Shown: positions 9,276 to 19,399, numbered from the stretch's first letter. The stretch is DNA of 38,922 bases from Acidiferrobacterales bacterium (GCA_947258385.1 CAMYII010000052.1:113096-152017), one strand, 5' to 3'. Made by a program: numbers and translations. Notes: a model not told the origin generated them from the sequence alone.

Positions 9276-10040
9276 TTAATACTTGTATCCCTTGTGCAGC
9301 GCGACGATACCGCCGGCCAGATTAAAATAATGCGCCCGTTCAAAGCCGGCGCGCTGCAGCATCTCCTTCAATGTCTCCTGATCGGGATGCTTGCGAATCG
9401 ACTCCGCCAGATAGCGATAACTGTCTTCGTCATTGGCCACCAAACGGCCCAACAGCGGCAACACATTGAAGGAATACAGATCATACGCCTTATCCAGTCC
9501 GGGGAGGACCGGATGCGAGAACTCCAGGATGAGGACCCTTCCGCCGGGCTTCAGAACACGGAACATCGACTCCAATGCCTGCTGCTTGCGCGTGATATTG
9601 CGCAATCCGAACCCGATGCTCACGCAGTCAAAGTGATCCTCGGGAAACGGGAGCTTTTCGGCGTCGGCCTGGATAAACTCGATGTTACCGGCAAGGCCCT
9701 TGTCCGCCAGGTTATCGCGTCCAACCCGCAGCATGGACTCATTGATGTCGGCGATGACCACCTCCCCCTTCGGGCCGACTTGCCGCGAAAACAACGCCGC
9801 CAGATCACCGGTACCGCCGGCGACATCGAGCACGCGCTGACCCGGACGCGTCCCGCTTTGCTGGATGGCGAACCGCTTCCACAGGCGATGGGCCCCGAAA
9901 GACATCAGATCATTCATCAGGTCATATTTGCCGGCGACGGAATGGAACACATCCGCTACCAGACTGGCCTTTTCCGATTCCGGTACCTGCTTGAATCCGA
10001 AATGCGTGGTCTTCTGATGTTGTCCGCTGCTGTCTGTCAT
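9276..10040 (-). CDS. ubiE: Ubiquinone/menaquinone C-methyltransferase UbiE
   Basis: 254-residue S-adenosylmethionine-dependent methyltransferase that methylates the ring carbon of demethoxy-ubiquinol or demethylmenaquinol. Signatures: the N-terminal [22 protein letters not shown] at about 36-50, SAM motif [13 protein letters not shown] at 70-81, and [17 protein letters not shown], the second family signature. Length matches the E. coli enzyme (251). It begins 9 bases after the DUF971 gene and leads into ubiJ and ubiB, so the four probably share a promoter upstream of 10427. Confidence 0.97.
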   Translation of the reverse strand: MTDSSGQHQKTTHFGFKQVPESEKASLVADVFHSVAGKYDLMNDLMSFGAHRLWKRFAIQQSGTRPGQRVLDVAGGTGDLAALFSRQVGPKGEVVIADINESMLRVGRDNLADKGLAGNIEFIQADAEKLPFPEDHFDCVSIGFGLRNITRKQQALESMFRVLKPGGRVLILEFSHPVLPGLDKAYDLYSFNVLPLLGRLVANDEDSYRYLAESIRKHPDQETLKEMLQRAGFERAHYFNLAGGIVALHKGYKY

Positions 10041-10049
10041 AGGGATTGA

Positions 10050-10427
10050 TCAGTGCGCCAGTTGGGACTTGCGCTTGTGGCCCGCCTGCTCGAGCCGCTT
10101 GATGTAGGCGTTCCAATACTTGTCCTTGTTGACCCCGAGATCATGGAGATACTCCCAGGAGTAAATGCCGGTGCTGTGTCCGTCATCAAAATGCAATGCC
10201 ACCGCGTAGCTCCCAACCGGCTCGATGTTGGTAATGTTGACATCCTCTTTACCCAGCTGCAGCACTTCCTGGCCAGGCCCATGTCCGCGCACCTCCGCCG
10301 AGGGTGAATGCGTGCGCAGATACTCACACGAAAGCTCAAAATGACTGCCGTCATCGAAACTGATCTCCAACACCCGGGTTTTCTGGTGCAATTTGATATC
10401 GGTGGGATGAACCCTCTTTTCTGCCAT
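10050..10427 (-). CDS. DUF971 domain protein
   Basis: 125-residue small protein matching DUF971, the fold also found at the N-terminus of gamma-butyrobetaine hydroxylases. Typical marks are HPTDIKLHQKTRVLEISFDD near the start, LSCEYLRTHSPSAEVRGHG in the middle and GIYSWEYLHDLG near the end. Its biochemical role is unknown. It often sits beside ubiE in gammaproteobacteria, as it does here (9-base gap, same strand), which suggests but does not prove a link to quinone synthesis or Fe-S biology. Confidence 0.88.
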   Translation of the reverse strand: MAEKRVHPTDIKLHQKTRVLEISFDDGSHFELSCEYLRTHSPSAEVRGHGPGQEVLQLGKEDVNITNIEPVGSYAVALHFDDGHSTGIYSWEYLHDLGVNKDKYWNAYIKRLEQAGHKRKSQLAH

Positions 10428-10582
10428 GACTTCCTCGATCGGGACGAGCCGAATTACCGTATTGTTGAAGGTGAGCCGCGATTATACCGCCGCTATCGCA
10501 CCCTTCGATGAAATGAAAGGACCAGTATTCGTGCGTGAATCGATGGGATAATAGCCTGTTACGCCTGCAAAATCAGCGTTTT

Positions 10583-11839
10583 TCACAGTGCCAGGGCCTG
10601 GAACAAATAGAAGAACACGATGGCAAGAAATCCGCCAACCGGCAGCGTCACGACCCACGACATAAAAATATTGCCCACCACGCGCAGATTCAGGGCGGCG
10701 ATGCCGCGCGCGAAGCCCACGCCGAGCACCGCACCGACCAGCGTATGGGTCGTTGATACCGGCAGACCGGTGAAGGAGGCCAGCACGACGGTGCTGGCCG
10801 CCGCGAGCTCGGCGGAGAACCCGCGGCTGGGCGTGAGCTCGGTGATCTTCTTACCCACCGTCAGCATCACGCGGTAGCCATAAGTCGCCAGTCCGATCAC
10901 GATACCGACACCCCCCAGCAATAAGACCCAGACCGGCAACGGGGATTTCTGCAACACGTCATGTGTACTTGCAGTCACCGTGCTGACCACCGCCGCGACC
11001 GGCCCGACGGCGTTGGCCACATCATTGGAACCGTGCGCAAAGGCCATAGCCGAGGCGGTAAAGATCATTAACACGCCAAAGACCTTCTCTACACTGGCAA
11101 AATGAAATTCGCGATCCGCCTCCGGGTCAATCTTGACCCTCCTGATCAGGATAACACCGGCCGCCGTAATGACGAGCGCGAACCCGATCGCAGTCAGCAG
11201 GCTTTCTCCCGGGCTCAGACCCAGGCCGACATGCTTGAGCCCTTTGGCGAGCGTCAACAAGGCGATCACGAAGCTGACGATCAGGATGTACACCGGCCCG
11301 TACTTCTTGGCGTTGTCCAGCGGCGTTTCCGTGTCGAGGATCAGCCGCTGAATGGTGGTAAAAATCGCGAAGGCGATCACCCCGGCGAGCAACGGCGAGA
11401 TCACCCAGCTCATCACAATCGTGCCCACTTTACCCCATTGCACGGCGTCCACGCCGACACCAACGGCCGCGAAACCGACGACCGCACCGACAATGGTATG
11501 GGTGGTGGACACCGGCCAGCCCTTGCGCGAGGCAATCAACAACCAGATACCCGAGGCGAGCAACGCCGATAACATGCCGTAGACCAGCAGCTCGGGCTTG
11601 CCGGTGAAGGCGGCGGAATCGACGATGCCCTTGCGGATGGTCGTTGTGACCTGGCCGCCGGCGAGAAAGGCGCCGCAGAATTCAAAAACGGCGGCAATCA
11701 CGATGGCCTTTTTGACCGTCAGCGCCCGCGAACCCACCGAGGTGGCCATGGCGTTGGCCACGTCATTGGCGCCGATGCCCCAGGCCATGAACAGGCCGAA
11801 CACGGCGGCCAATATCAGAAACAACAAATAGTGATCCAC
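10583..11839 (-). CDS. pit: Low-affinity inorganic phosphate transporter, PiT family
   Basis: Inner-membrane phosphate (metal-phosphate):H+ symporter. Two homologous halves each carry the PiT signature: GANDVANA near residues 23-30 and HGSNDVANAVGP in the second half, each later followed by PVSTTHT. Hydrophobic segments throughout suggest about 10 helices. I place the start at a GTG at 11839 (418 residues), not at the longest frame's start at 11899. The longer start would overlap the upstream PhoU-like gene by 47 bases and add a polar N-terminus unusual for the family. The chosen GTG has AAGAG at a good distance and lies 13 bases after the upstream stop. Confidence 0.93.
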   Translation of the reverse strand: MDHYLLFLILAAVFGLFMAWGIGANDVANAMATSVGSRALTVKKAIVIAAVFEFCGAFLAGGQVTTTIRKGIVDSAAFTGKPELLVYGMLSALLASGIWLLIASRKGWPVSTTHTIVGAVVGFAAVGVGVDAVQWGKVGTIVMSWVISPLLAGVIAFAIFTTIQRLILDTETPLDNAKKYGPVYILIVSFVIALLTLAKGLKHVGLGLSPGESLLTAIGFALVITAAGVILIRRVKIDPEADREFHFASVEKVFGVLMIFTASAMAFAHGSNDVANAVGPVAAVVSTVTASTHDVLQKSPLPVWVLLLGGVGIVIGLATYGYRVMLTVGKKITELTPSRGFSAELAAASTVVLASFTGLPVSTTHTLVGAVLGVGFARGIAALNLRVVGNIFMSWVVTLPVGGFLAIVFFYLFQALAL

Positions 11840-11852
11840 GCGATGTATGCTC

Positions 11853-12533
11853 TTATTTTGCCAGGACCAATTCGAGCCGGCTCCCCACCCGCTGGGCACA
11901 ATCGGCCACGTTACCCACCCGTTCGATTAACTGATACGTAAACATCACATCGGTGGGACGCAAATCGTCCTCAAGCCGGTACAAGATGTCACGCAGTTTT
12001 ACCTGGATCCGATCGGTATCGCTTTCGATATGATTCAGCTCCTTGATCATTGACTTGACGTGCTCGACCTCAATACCGCGGAAACCGGTTTCCACCAGCT
12101 CGTCCAGTTCATTGATGACCTTTTGCGCCTGCACCACCGCGTCCAGGCAGCGATCCCCGTACTTGAGAAAAAGCTCGTGCATTTCCTTTGGCAGTGTCAT
12201 ATGCCGGCCGACAATCAGACCGGCGATGTCCTTGGCCTGATTAGCGATGCTGTCCTGCACCATGAGTACGTCGAGCAGATCGCGGCGATCGACCGGCATG
12301 AACAGTCCCATGGGAAGGTGCAGGCGAAGATTCTTCTTAAGGCCGTCGGCTTCGCGCTCCAACTGGGCGATCCATTCCTGGGTCTCCGCGACTTTTTCAT
12401 GGTCCCCGGCGACGACGGCGGCGAACAGGGGGCGAAGCTGTTTGACACAGGCATAGACCTTGGTCATGTGTTCCTGCAGCGGCCGGATCGGCGATCTGCC
12501 AAAAAGACCGGTCAGATAACTTTTTGGAGACAT
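11853..12533 (-). CDS. PhoU-like DUF47 (TIGR00153) phosphate transport accessory protein
   Basis: 226-residue all-helical protein of the DUF47/TIGR00153 family, related to PhoU. Characteristic parts are LFGRSPIRPLQEHM at the N-terminus, LRLHLPMGLFMPVDRRDLLD in the middle and the repeated E/DxxxD metal-binding helices such as EADGLK and HIESDTDRI. Proteins of this family are nearly always encoded with a PiT transporter and are thought to modulate it. Here pit follows after a short gap, so they form a two-gene operon. Confidence 0.93.
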   Translation of the reverse strand: MSPKSYLTGLFGRSPIRPLQEHMTKVYACVKQLRPLFAAVVAGDHEKVAETQEWIAQLEREADGLKKNLRLHLPMGLFMPVDRRDLLDVLMVQDSIANQAKDIAGLIVGRHMTLPKEMHELFLKYGDRCLDAVVQAQKVINELDELVETGFRGIEVEHVKSMIKELNHIESDTDRIQVKLRDILYRLEDDLRPTDVMFTYQLIERVGNVADCAQRVGSRLELVLAK

Positions 12534-12567
12534 ATTATTTTCCCGTCACACGGCCTTTGATCGAACA

Positions 12568-13760
<1,193 letters not shown>

Positions 13761-13788
13761 GATCAGTCTTGGGTTAACACAAACCGGG

Positions 13789-14823
13789 CTACCGTCTTTT
13801 TTTCTTGGCGGCCTTTTTTTTGCCTGCTTTCTTTTTGGCTTTCTTTTTGGCCGCCTTTTTCTTGCCTGCTTTCTTTTTGGCCTTCTTCTTGGCTGCCTTT
13901 TTCTTCACCGCCTTCTTGGCGACCTTTTTCTTCTTGACCGCCTTCTTCTTGGTGGCTTTCTTGGCCACCTTCTTCTTCACGGTTTTCTTAGCGGCCTTCT
14001 TCTTGGCCGCCTTCTTGGCCACCTTCTTCTTCACGGCTTTCTTAGCGGCCTTCTTCTTGGCCTTTTTCTTGGCCGCCTTCTTCGCCGGTGCAACCGCCGG
14101 CGGCGCGGCCGGGGCGGCGGCGGGTTTGGCCTTCTTCTCGGCTTCCGCCTTGCTCATGGCCGCGGCCAGGGGACGGATCTGTACCTCGATCACCTCGGAC
14201 ATGTTCTTGAAAATGTCGTTGATGGAACCCGTGCCCCTCACGGTCCGCAACTTCCCCTGGGCCTTGTAATAGGAAATCAGCGGCGCAGTCTGCTCTTCGT
14301 AGACCGACAGGCGGTTGCGCACCGTCTCCTCGTTGTCATCGGAGCGGTGTTGCAGCAGGCCGCCGCATTTATCGCACTTGCCGGGGCTCCTGGGCGGAGA
14401 GAAATAGATGTTGTAGATCGCCCCGCATGAGCCGCAGCTCCGCCGGCCGGTGATACGCTTCATCAGCACTTCGGTGTCGACGTCCACCAGCAGCGCCAGC
14501 TGCAAGGGCTGCCCGACCCGCGCCAGCATGGCATCCAGGGCCTGCGCCTGCGGGATATTGCGCGGGAACCCGTCAAGGATAAAACCCGATTTGGCGTCCG
14601 GTTTCGCCAGGCGCTCCTGGATGATACCCAGCACAATCGTGTCAGAGACCAGCTGGCCGGCATCCATCGCCGCCTTGGCCTTCTGCCCGAGCTCGGTCCC
14701 TGCCGCCACGGCTTCGCGCAAAAGGTCGCCCGTTGAGATTTGGGGGAGGTTGTATTTTTCGACCAGTAACTTGGCCTGCGTTCCCTTGCCGGAACCCGGG
14801 GCTCCTAGTAGTACGATTCTCAT
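13789..14823 (-). CDS. adk: Adenylate kinase with long Lys/Ala-rich C-terminal tail
   Basis: Catalyses ATP + AMP = 2 ADP. Residues 1-222 are a complete long-type adenylate kinase: P-loop GAPGSGKGT at 7-15, AMP-binding STGDLLR (30-36) and GFILDGFPRN (80-89), and a LID with a four-cysteine zinc site (Cys130, 133, 150, 153). The usual length is about 215-220. This protein continues with a Pro/Ala linker (about 233-247) and then roughly 97 residues made almost wholly of Lys and Ala with some Val, Thr and Gly, in KKAAKKKAKKK patterns, ending KKKRR. The tail resembles histone H1-like or AlgP-like C-terminal domains and is expected to be disordered and nucleic-acid binding. It is in frame with no stop or frameshift, and its codons are AAG-rich. 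A terminator follows. Confidence 0.96.
   Translation of the reverse strand: MRIVLLGAPGSGKGTQAKLLVEKYNLPQISTGDLLREAVAAGTELGQKAKAAMDAGQLVSDTIVLGIIQERLAKPDAKSGFILDGFPRNIPQAQALDAMLARVGQPLQLALLVDVDTEVLMKRITGRRSCGSCGAIYNIYFSPPRSPGKCDKCGGLLQHRSDDNEETVRNRLSVYEEQTAPLISYYKAQGKLRTVRGTGSINDIFKNMSEVIEVQIRPLAAAMSKAEAEKKAKPAAAPAAPPAVAPAKKAAKKKAKKKAAKKAVKKKVAKKAAKKKAAKKTVKKKVAKKATKKKAVKKKKVAKKAVKKKAAKKKAKKKAGKKKAAKKKAKKKAGKKKAAKKKRR
13961..14062 (-). repeat. 54-bp direct repeat inside the adk tail
   Basis: Units begin at 13961 and 14015 (TTGGCCACCTTCTTCTTCAC on the plus strand). The first 48 bases of each match with one difference. The period is 54 bases, or 18 codons, so copy-number change would stay in frame. 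It encodes a block of the Lys/Ala tail. Confidence 0.8.
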
Positions 14824-15101
14824 AGTTATTTCTCGCTGCTAAGTTCTTGTTCCAGTGACGTTTTTCACCATCACCCAGTTGGTATAGTCAGCCAGCGGTA
14901 AAACTACCTTTTTGCCGGCCCTGGCGTCAATATTTTTTTGATCACTTACGTCAAGATGAATCCTAGCACATGATTCAAAGTTTGCCGTGAACCCGGTGCA
15001 GAAATGGGTTAACCTACGGCCCTGCTGCTGACAGGACACATGCGATCGCACGTTGCCCGTTGCCGCCACCACTGACAGGGGCGGCGGCACAGATCGAGAC
15101 G

Positions 15102-15476
15102 ATGAACCAGATACCCGATTTCACCGACACCGAGCTGTGGGTCATCCGCACCACGCTGAAGGAACGCTATGGCAAGGACATCGAGATCCAGCTTGGCGAT
15201 GCCGAGCTGCGCCTGAGCCCGGAGGCCCGTACCCTGACCCCCTGTCCCACTGTCTTCTGGTCGGAACGGGGGGCCAACTTCGCGATCTTTAAGGTTCGCG
15301 AAAACCGCTACCGATGCCAGTTTTATTACCGCGGCTACCAGCAATTTGGCACCGGACGCGATGATTACACCGACATGGCCGAATGCGTCTCGGCATTGCT
15401 GCAGGTGCAATCGGACCACGAGCGCGAGCAGGCGGGAATGACCTCGGGCCGCACAGGGGCCGAAAAGGATCATTAA
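15102..15476 (+). CDS. Hypothetical protein upstream of pfp
   Basis: 124 residues from the ATG at 15102; an open frame extends to 15060, adding 14 residues with no family support. I do not recognise a domain. The protein looks globular and cytoplasmic. The first third is acidic/charged (DFTDTELWVIRTTLKERYGK), a central region contains several aromatic strands (TVFWSERGANFAIFKV, YRCQFYYRGYQQFGTGRDDY), and the tail is polar. It has no signal peptide or membrane segment. It is divergent from adk and 67 bases upstream of pfp on the same strand, so it may be cotranscribed with pfp. The start is uncertain because only a weak GAGA precedes the ATG. Confidence 0.65.
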   Translation: MNQIPDFTDTELWVIRTTLKERYGKDIEIQLGDAELRLSPEARTLTPCPTVFWSERGANFAIFKVRENRYRCQFYYRGYQQFGTGRDDYTDMAECVSALLQVQSDHEREQAGMTSGRTGAEKDH

Positions 15477-15543
15477 CGTCGGCAGGCGCCCGCAACCAGT
15501 TTAATCACTTTGCAACGAGAAAACCCTGAGGGAGAAAGAGCTG

Positions 15544-16878
15544 ATGCCCAAAGCCAGAGCGAAGACCAAAACCCGCGCAAAAACCAAGACCAAGGCACGA
15601 ACCGCCCGCCCCAAAGCAAAGCCTAAAAACGCCTTTTATGCCCAGTCCGGCGGCGTTACGGCTGTTATCAACGCCTCGGCCTGTGGCCTGATCGAGACGG
15701 CGCGCAAACACAAGAACAAGATCGGCAACGTGTACGCCGGGCGTAACGGCATCATCGGGGCCTTGACCGAAGACCTGATCGACACCGGCAAGGAATCGGC
15801 CGCGGCCATCCGCGCCCTGCGCCACACGCCGTCGGGCGCCTTTGGATCCTGCCGCTACAAGCTGAAGAGCCTGGAACAGAACCGGCGCGAGTACGAGCGC
15901 CTGATCGAGGTGTTCGAGGCGCACAACATCGGTTATTTCTTTTACAACGGCGGCGGCGACTCGGCGGATACCTGCCTCAAGGTGTCGCAGCTCGCCGAAT
16001 CAATGGGTTATCCCATCCAGGCCATCCACGTGCCCAAGACCGTGGACAACGACCTGCCGATCACCGATAACTGCCCCGGCTTCGGCTCGGTGGCCAAATA
16101 CATCGCCGTGTCCACCCGCGAGGCCAGTTTCGATGTCGCCAGCATGGCCAAGACCTCGACCAAGGTGTTCGTGATCGAGGTCATGGGCCGCCACGCCGGC
16201 TGGATCGCGGCCGCCGGCGGCCTGGCGTCCAGCAAGGACACGGAGATACCGATCGTGATCCTGTTCCCCGAGGTGCCCTTCGATAAGGACAAATTCCTCG
16301 CCAAAGTAAATGGGATGGTGAAGAGGCACGGTTACTGCTCGGTGGTCGTGTCCGAGGGCGTGAAAGGCCCGGACGGAAAATTCCTGTCCGACCAGGGGCT
16401 ACGTGACGCCTTCGGCCACGCCCAACTGGGCGGCGTAGCGCCGGTCGTCGCCAACATCATCAAGGAAGGCCTGGGCCTCAAATACCATTGGGCGGTGGCC
16501 GACTACCTGCAGCGCGCTGCGCGCCACATCGCCTCAAAGACCGATGTCGATCAGGCCTACGCCATGGGCAAGGCGGCGGTCGACTTCGCGCTCAAGGGTC
16601 ACAACTCCGTCATGCCCGCCATCGTTCGCAGCTCCAACAAGCCGTACAAATGGAAGGTCGGCATGGCGCCGCTCGCCAAGGTCGCCAATGTAGAGAAGAT
16701 GATGCCCACCGATTTTATTACCGCGGACGGATTCGGCATTACCAAGAAATGCCGCACCTACCTGGAGCCGCTCATCAAGGGCGAGGATTATCCACCGTAC
16801 AAGGACGGCATGCCCAAATACGTGAAACTGAAAAACACGGCGGTAAAGAAAAAGCTGGCAAGCAGTTTTAAGGTCTAA
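15544..16878 (+). CDS. pfp: Pyrophosphate-dependent 6-phosphofructokinase with basic N-terminal tail
   Basis: Phosphorylates fructose 6-phosphate reversibly using PPi. The PPi type is indicated by PKTVDND at 164-170 (Lys where ATP enzymes have Gly) and by GGGDSADT at 136-143 in place of the ATP-type GGDGS. MGRHAGW (214-220) is the substrate-binding motif. 444 residues. The first 28, MPKARAKTKT to PKAKPK, contain 13 Lys/Arg and are mostly Lys, Arg, Ala, Thr and Pro; the catalytic fold begins at NAFYAQSGG. The start is supported by GAGGGAGAAAGAG just upstream of the ATG. It shares the strand with hppA downstream, so production and use of PPi are encoded together. Confidence 0.95.
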   Translation: MPKARAKTKTRAKTKTKARTARPKAKPKNAFYAQSGGVTAVINASACGLIETARKHKNKIGNVYAGRNGIIGALTEDLIDTGKESAAAIRALRHTPSGAFGSCRYKLKSLEQNRREYERLIEVFEAHNIGYFFYNGGGDSADTCLKVSQLAESMGYPIQAIHVPKTVDNDLPITDNCPGFGSVAKYIAVSTREASFDVASMAKTSTKVFVIEVMGRHAGWIAAAGGLASSKDTEIPIVILFPEVPFDKDKFLAKVNGMVKRHGYCSVVVSEGVKGPDGKFLSDQGLRDAFGHAQLGGVAPVVANIIKEGLGLKYHWAVADYLQRAARHIASKTDVDQAYAMGKAAVDFALKGHNSVMPAIVRSSNKPYKWKVGMAPLAKVANVEKMMPTDFITADGFGITKKCRTYLEPLIKGEDYPPYKDGMPKYVKLKNTAVKKKLASSFKV

Positions 16879-16886
16879 CTGGGGAG

Positions 16887-16918
16887 ACCGCCGGCGGCCC
16901 ATCCGTGGCGCCGGCGGT
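16887..16918 (+). other. GC-rich stem-loop after pfp
   Basis: Perfect 10-bp inverted repeat ACCGCCGGCG (16887-16896) and CGCCGGCGGT (16909-16918) with a 12-base loop, between the pfp stop and the next small gene. No U-tract follows, so it is unlikely to be a simple terminator; it may set differential stability in a pfp transcript. Confidence 0.45.
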
Positions 16919-16941
16919 GACTTCGAGGCGAGGCGAACACC

Positions 16942-17157
16942 ATGACACTGGACAGGGCCCGTGAATTGCTGGCGATACAAGCCGGGTTCGGGGGCTTTTA
17001 TAACGGTAATTCGGCCAAGCTGATCCTGTCCGAGGTGCACCGCGAACACGGTCAGCAGGCGGTCGATCAATTGATCCGCGAGCTAAAGCTCGATGAGATC
17101 TTCGGCTTTAGGCCGGGGACCCTGTTTGACGGTGGATTGGACAAAGGTCAGTTCTGA
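16942..17157 (+). CDS. Small hypothetical protein between pfp and hppA
   Basis: 71-residue protein, probably helical, beginning MTLDRARELLAIQAGFGGFY and containing an amphipathic stretch AKLILSEVHREHGQQAVDQL. It has no signal or membrane segment. GAGGCGAGG precedes the ATG at a suitable distance. I do not recognise the family. Its position directly after pfp on the same strand suggests cotranscription; a role in PPi metabolism is only a guess. Confidence 0.65.
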   Translation: MTLDRARELLAIQAGFGGFYNGNSAKLILSEVHREHGQQAVDQLIRELKLDEIFGFRPGTLFDGGLDKGQF

Positions 17158-17251
17158 GGCGCGTCCGCATCAGTCAATTTATGCAAGTTATACGTCCATA
17201 TATAAATTGTATCGACGAATGACCGAACTAGTGGTGGTTAGCCGGCTTTGA

Positions 17252-17293
17252 TTGATTTATATCACTGTTTGGCACCGGGTTTTCATCGATGAT
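17252..17293 (+). promoter_or_regulatory. FNR-type box and -10 upstream of hppA
   Basis: TTGATTTATATCAC at 17252-17265 matches the FNR consensus TTGAT-N4-ATCAA at 9 of 10 informative positions. Its centre is 32.0 nt upstream of the centre of GATGAT (17288-17293, 4/6 to TATAAT), the spacing expected of a class II FNR-activated promoter (box at about -41.5). The predicted start, near 17300, is about 70 bases before the hppA ATG. Confidence 0.6.
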
Positions 17294-17368
17294 TCGTGTT
17301 TCACCGCGTTTTCCCGACTAACTCAGCTGTGGGTCGGACAACGCCCAAGCAAGCGGAGGTAAAATTAT

Positions 17369-19399
17369 ATGAATCAAACTTTGTATTTCGCGCTGGCCTG
17401 CGGCATTGCAGCCATAGTCTACGGTATCGTGTCTTCGCGATGGATACTGAACAAGTCGGCGGGCAGTGAGCGCATGGTGGAGATCGCGAAGGCGATACAG
17501 GAAGGCGCGTCCGCCTATCTCAACCGCCAGTACAAAGCCATCGGCACCGTCGGCGTCATCCTGTTCATTATCATTTGGGTCTTTCTCGGTGCCGCCACCG
17601 CCATCGGTTTCGCCATCGGCGCGGTCCTGTCGGCGGCCGCCGGTTATATCGGCATGAACGTTTCCGTGCGCGCCAATGTGCGCACGACCGAAGCGGCCAA
17701 GGAAGGCTTGAACCCCGCCCTGCAAGTCAGTTTTCGTGCCGGCGCCGTCACCGGCCTGCTGGTCGTCGGACTGGGGCTGCTGGGGGTCGCGGGCTACTAC
17801 GCCGTGCTTGCCGCCATCGCACCGGAAGGGCAGTCCGTCAGCATCCAGCCGCTGCTGGGCCTGGGATTCGGCGGCTCCTTGATCTCTATCTTCGCCCGTC
17901 TCGGCGGCGGCATCTTCACCAAGGGCGCGGATGTCGGCGCCGATCTGGTGGGCAAGGTCGAGGCCGGCATCCCGGAGGACGACCCGCGCAACCCGGCAGT
18001 GATCGCCGATAACGTCGGGGACAACGTCGGGGACTGCGCCGGCATGGCGGCCGACCTGTTCGAGACCTATGCGGTGACCATCATCGCCACCATGCTGCTC
18101 GGCACGCTGCTGCTGCCGCAGTTCGGCAATGCCGTTCTCTATCCCCTGGCGCTCGGTGGTGCGTCGATTATTGCCTCGATTATCGGCACCTTCTTTGTCA
18201 AGGCGCGCGAAGGCGGCAAGATCATGAACGCCCTGTACCGGGGTCTGATCGTCGCCGGCGTACTGGCGGTTCCGGCCTTCTATGTCATCACCAAGATGAT
18301 GATGAGCGATAACGGTCTTTACAGCGTGAACGCCATCTTCGGTGCCTCGCTGATCGGCCTGGCGCTGACCGCCGCCATGGTGGTGATCACGGAGTACTAC
18401 ACGGCCACGGAGTACAAGCCGGTGCGCAACATCGCCGCGGCCTCGGTCACAGGTCACGGCACCAATGTCATCGCCGGCCTGGGAGTCTCCATGAAGGCGA
18501 CCACCGCACCGGTCATCGCGGTCTGCGCCAGCATCTGGGGCGCCTACGAGCTCGCCGGGCTGTTCGGTATCGCCATCGCCGCCACCGCCATGCTGTCCAT
18601 GACCGGCATTATCGTGGCGCTGGACGCCTACGGGCCCGTCACGGACAACGCCGGCGGTATCGCGGAAATGGCCGAGCTGCCGGAATCAGTCCGCAACATC
18701 ACCGATCCGCTCGATGCCGTCGGCAATACCACCAAGGCGGTGACCAAAGGCTATGCCATCGGTTCGGCCGGCCTCGCCGCCCTGGTGCTGTTCGGCGATT
18801 ACTCCCATGCCTTAGCGGAACACACAGGTTCGGCGGCGGAAGAACTGATTTTCCGCCTGTCCGATCCCAACGTCATCATCGGGCTTTTCATCGGGGGGCT
18901 CGTGCCTTACCTGTTTGGGGCCCTGGCGATGGAGGCCGTCGGCCGCGCCGCCGGATCGGTGGTGATCGAAGTGCGCCGCCAGTTCAAGGAGATCAAGGGC
19001 ATCATGGAAGGCAAGGCCAAACCGGAATATTCCCGCGCGGTCGATATGTTAACCAAGGCCGCGATCAAGGAAATGATCCTACCGTCGCTGCTGCCGATAC
19101 TGGTCCCCATTATCGTCGGCTTCACGCTCGGTAAGGAGGCCCTTGGCGGCTTGCTGCTGGGCTCGATCGTCACCGGCATCTTCGTGGCCATTTCCATGAC
19201 CACCGGCGGTGGCGCCTGGGACAATGCCAAGAAATACATCGAAGACGGTCAGCACGGCGGCAAGGGCTCTGACGCCCACAAGGCGGCCGTCACCGGCGAC
19301 ACGGTGGGCGATCCCTACAAGGACACCGCCGGGCCGGCGATCAATCCCTTGATCAAGATCATCAATATCGTCGCCCTGCTCATCGTGCCCCTACTGTAA
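17369..19399 (+). CDS. hppA: K+-independent membrane-bound proton-pumping pyrophosphatase
   Basis: Couples PPi hydrolysis to proton translocation across the inner membrane. 676 residues with about 16 hydrophobic helices. The catalytic loop [13 protein letters not shown] (186-198) is followed by [19 protein letters not shown], and a second acidic cluster near the C-terminus includes [17 protein letters not shown]. The K+-dependence position reads [10 protein letters not shown]: Lys456 and Thr459 are the pair that marks K+-independent H+-pumping enzymes. An excellent GGAGGT lies 8 bases before the ATG. It follows pfp and a small gene but has its own FNR-box promoter candidate, and a strong terminator follows. 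Confidence 0.97.
   Translation: MNQTLYFALACGIAAIVYGIVSSRWILNKSAGSERMVEIAKAIQEGASAYLNRQYKAIGTVGVILFIIIWVFLGAATAIGFAIGAVLSAAAGYIGMNVSVRANVRTTEAAKEGLNPALQVSFRAGAVTGLLVVGLGLLGVAGYYAVLAAIAPEGQSVSIQPLLGLGFGGSLISIFARLGGGIFTKGADVGADLVGKVEAGIPEDDPRNPAVIADNVGDNVGDCAGMAADLFETYAVTIIATMLLGTLLLPQFGNAVLYPLALGGASIIASIIGTFFVKAREGGKIMNALYRGLIVAGVLAVPAFYVITKMMMSDNGLYSVNAIFGASLIGLALTAAMVVITEYYTATEYKPVRNIAAASVTGHGTNVIAGLGVSMKATTAPVIAVCASIWGAYELAGLFGIAIAATAMLSMTGIIVALDAYGPVTDNAGGIAEMAELPESVRNITDPLDAVGNTTKAVTKGYAIGSAGLAALVLFGDYSHALAEHTGSAAEELIFRLSDPNVIIGLFIGGLVPYLFGALAMEAVGRAAGSVVIEVRRQFKEIKGIMEGKAKPEYSRAVDMLTKAAIKEMILPSLLPILVPIIVGFTLGKEALGGLLLGSIVTGIFVAISMTTGGGAWDNAKKYIEDGQHGGKGSDAHKAAVTGDTVGDPYKDTAGPAINPLIKIINIVALLIVPLL

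Noticed and set aside
11840-11899. Longer N-terminus for the phosphate transporter
   Set aside because: It would overlap the upstream PhoU-like gene by 47 bases and adds residues foreign to the PiT family; the GTG at 11839 fits better.
13805-14269. Long plus-strand open frame rich in Phe, Leu and Ala, looking like a membrane protein
   Set aside because: It is the complement of the AAG/GCC-rich adk tail; the minus-strand frame joins a complete adenylate kinase and has a terminator, so the plus frame is a shadow.
14938-14954. TTGAT and GTCAA upstream of adk, resembling an FNR box
   Set aside because: The spacer is 7 bases instead of 4, so it is not a valid FNR site.
17318-18457. 379-codon minus-strand frame opposite hppA
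   Set aside because: Lies wholly antisense to a textbook pyrophosphatase and is mostly His/Asp/Gly/Gln-rich, as expected of a shadow frame in high-GC DNA.
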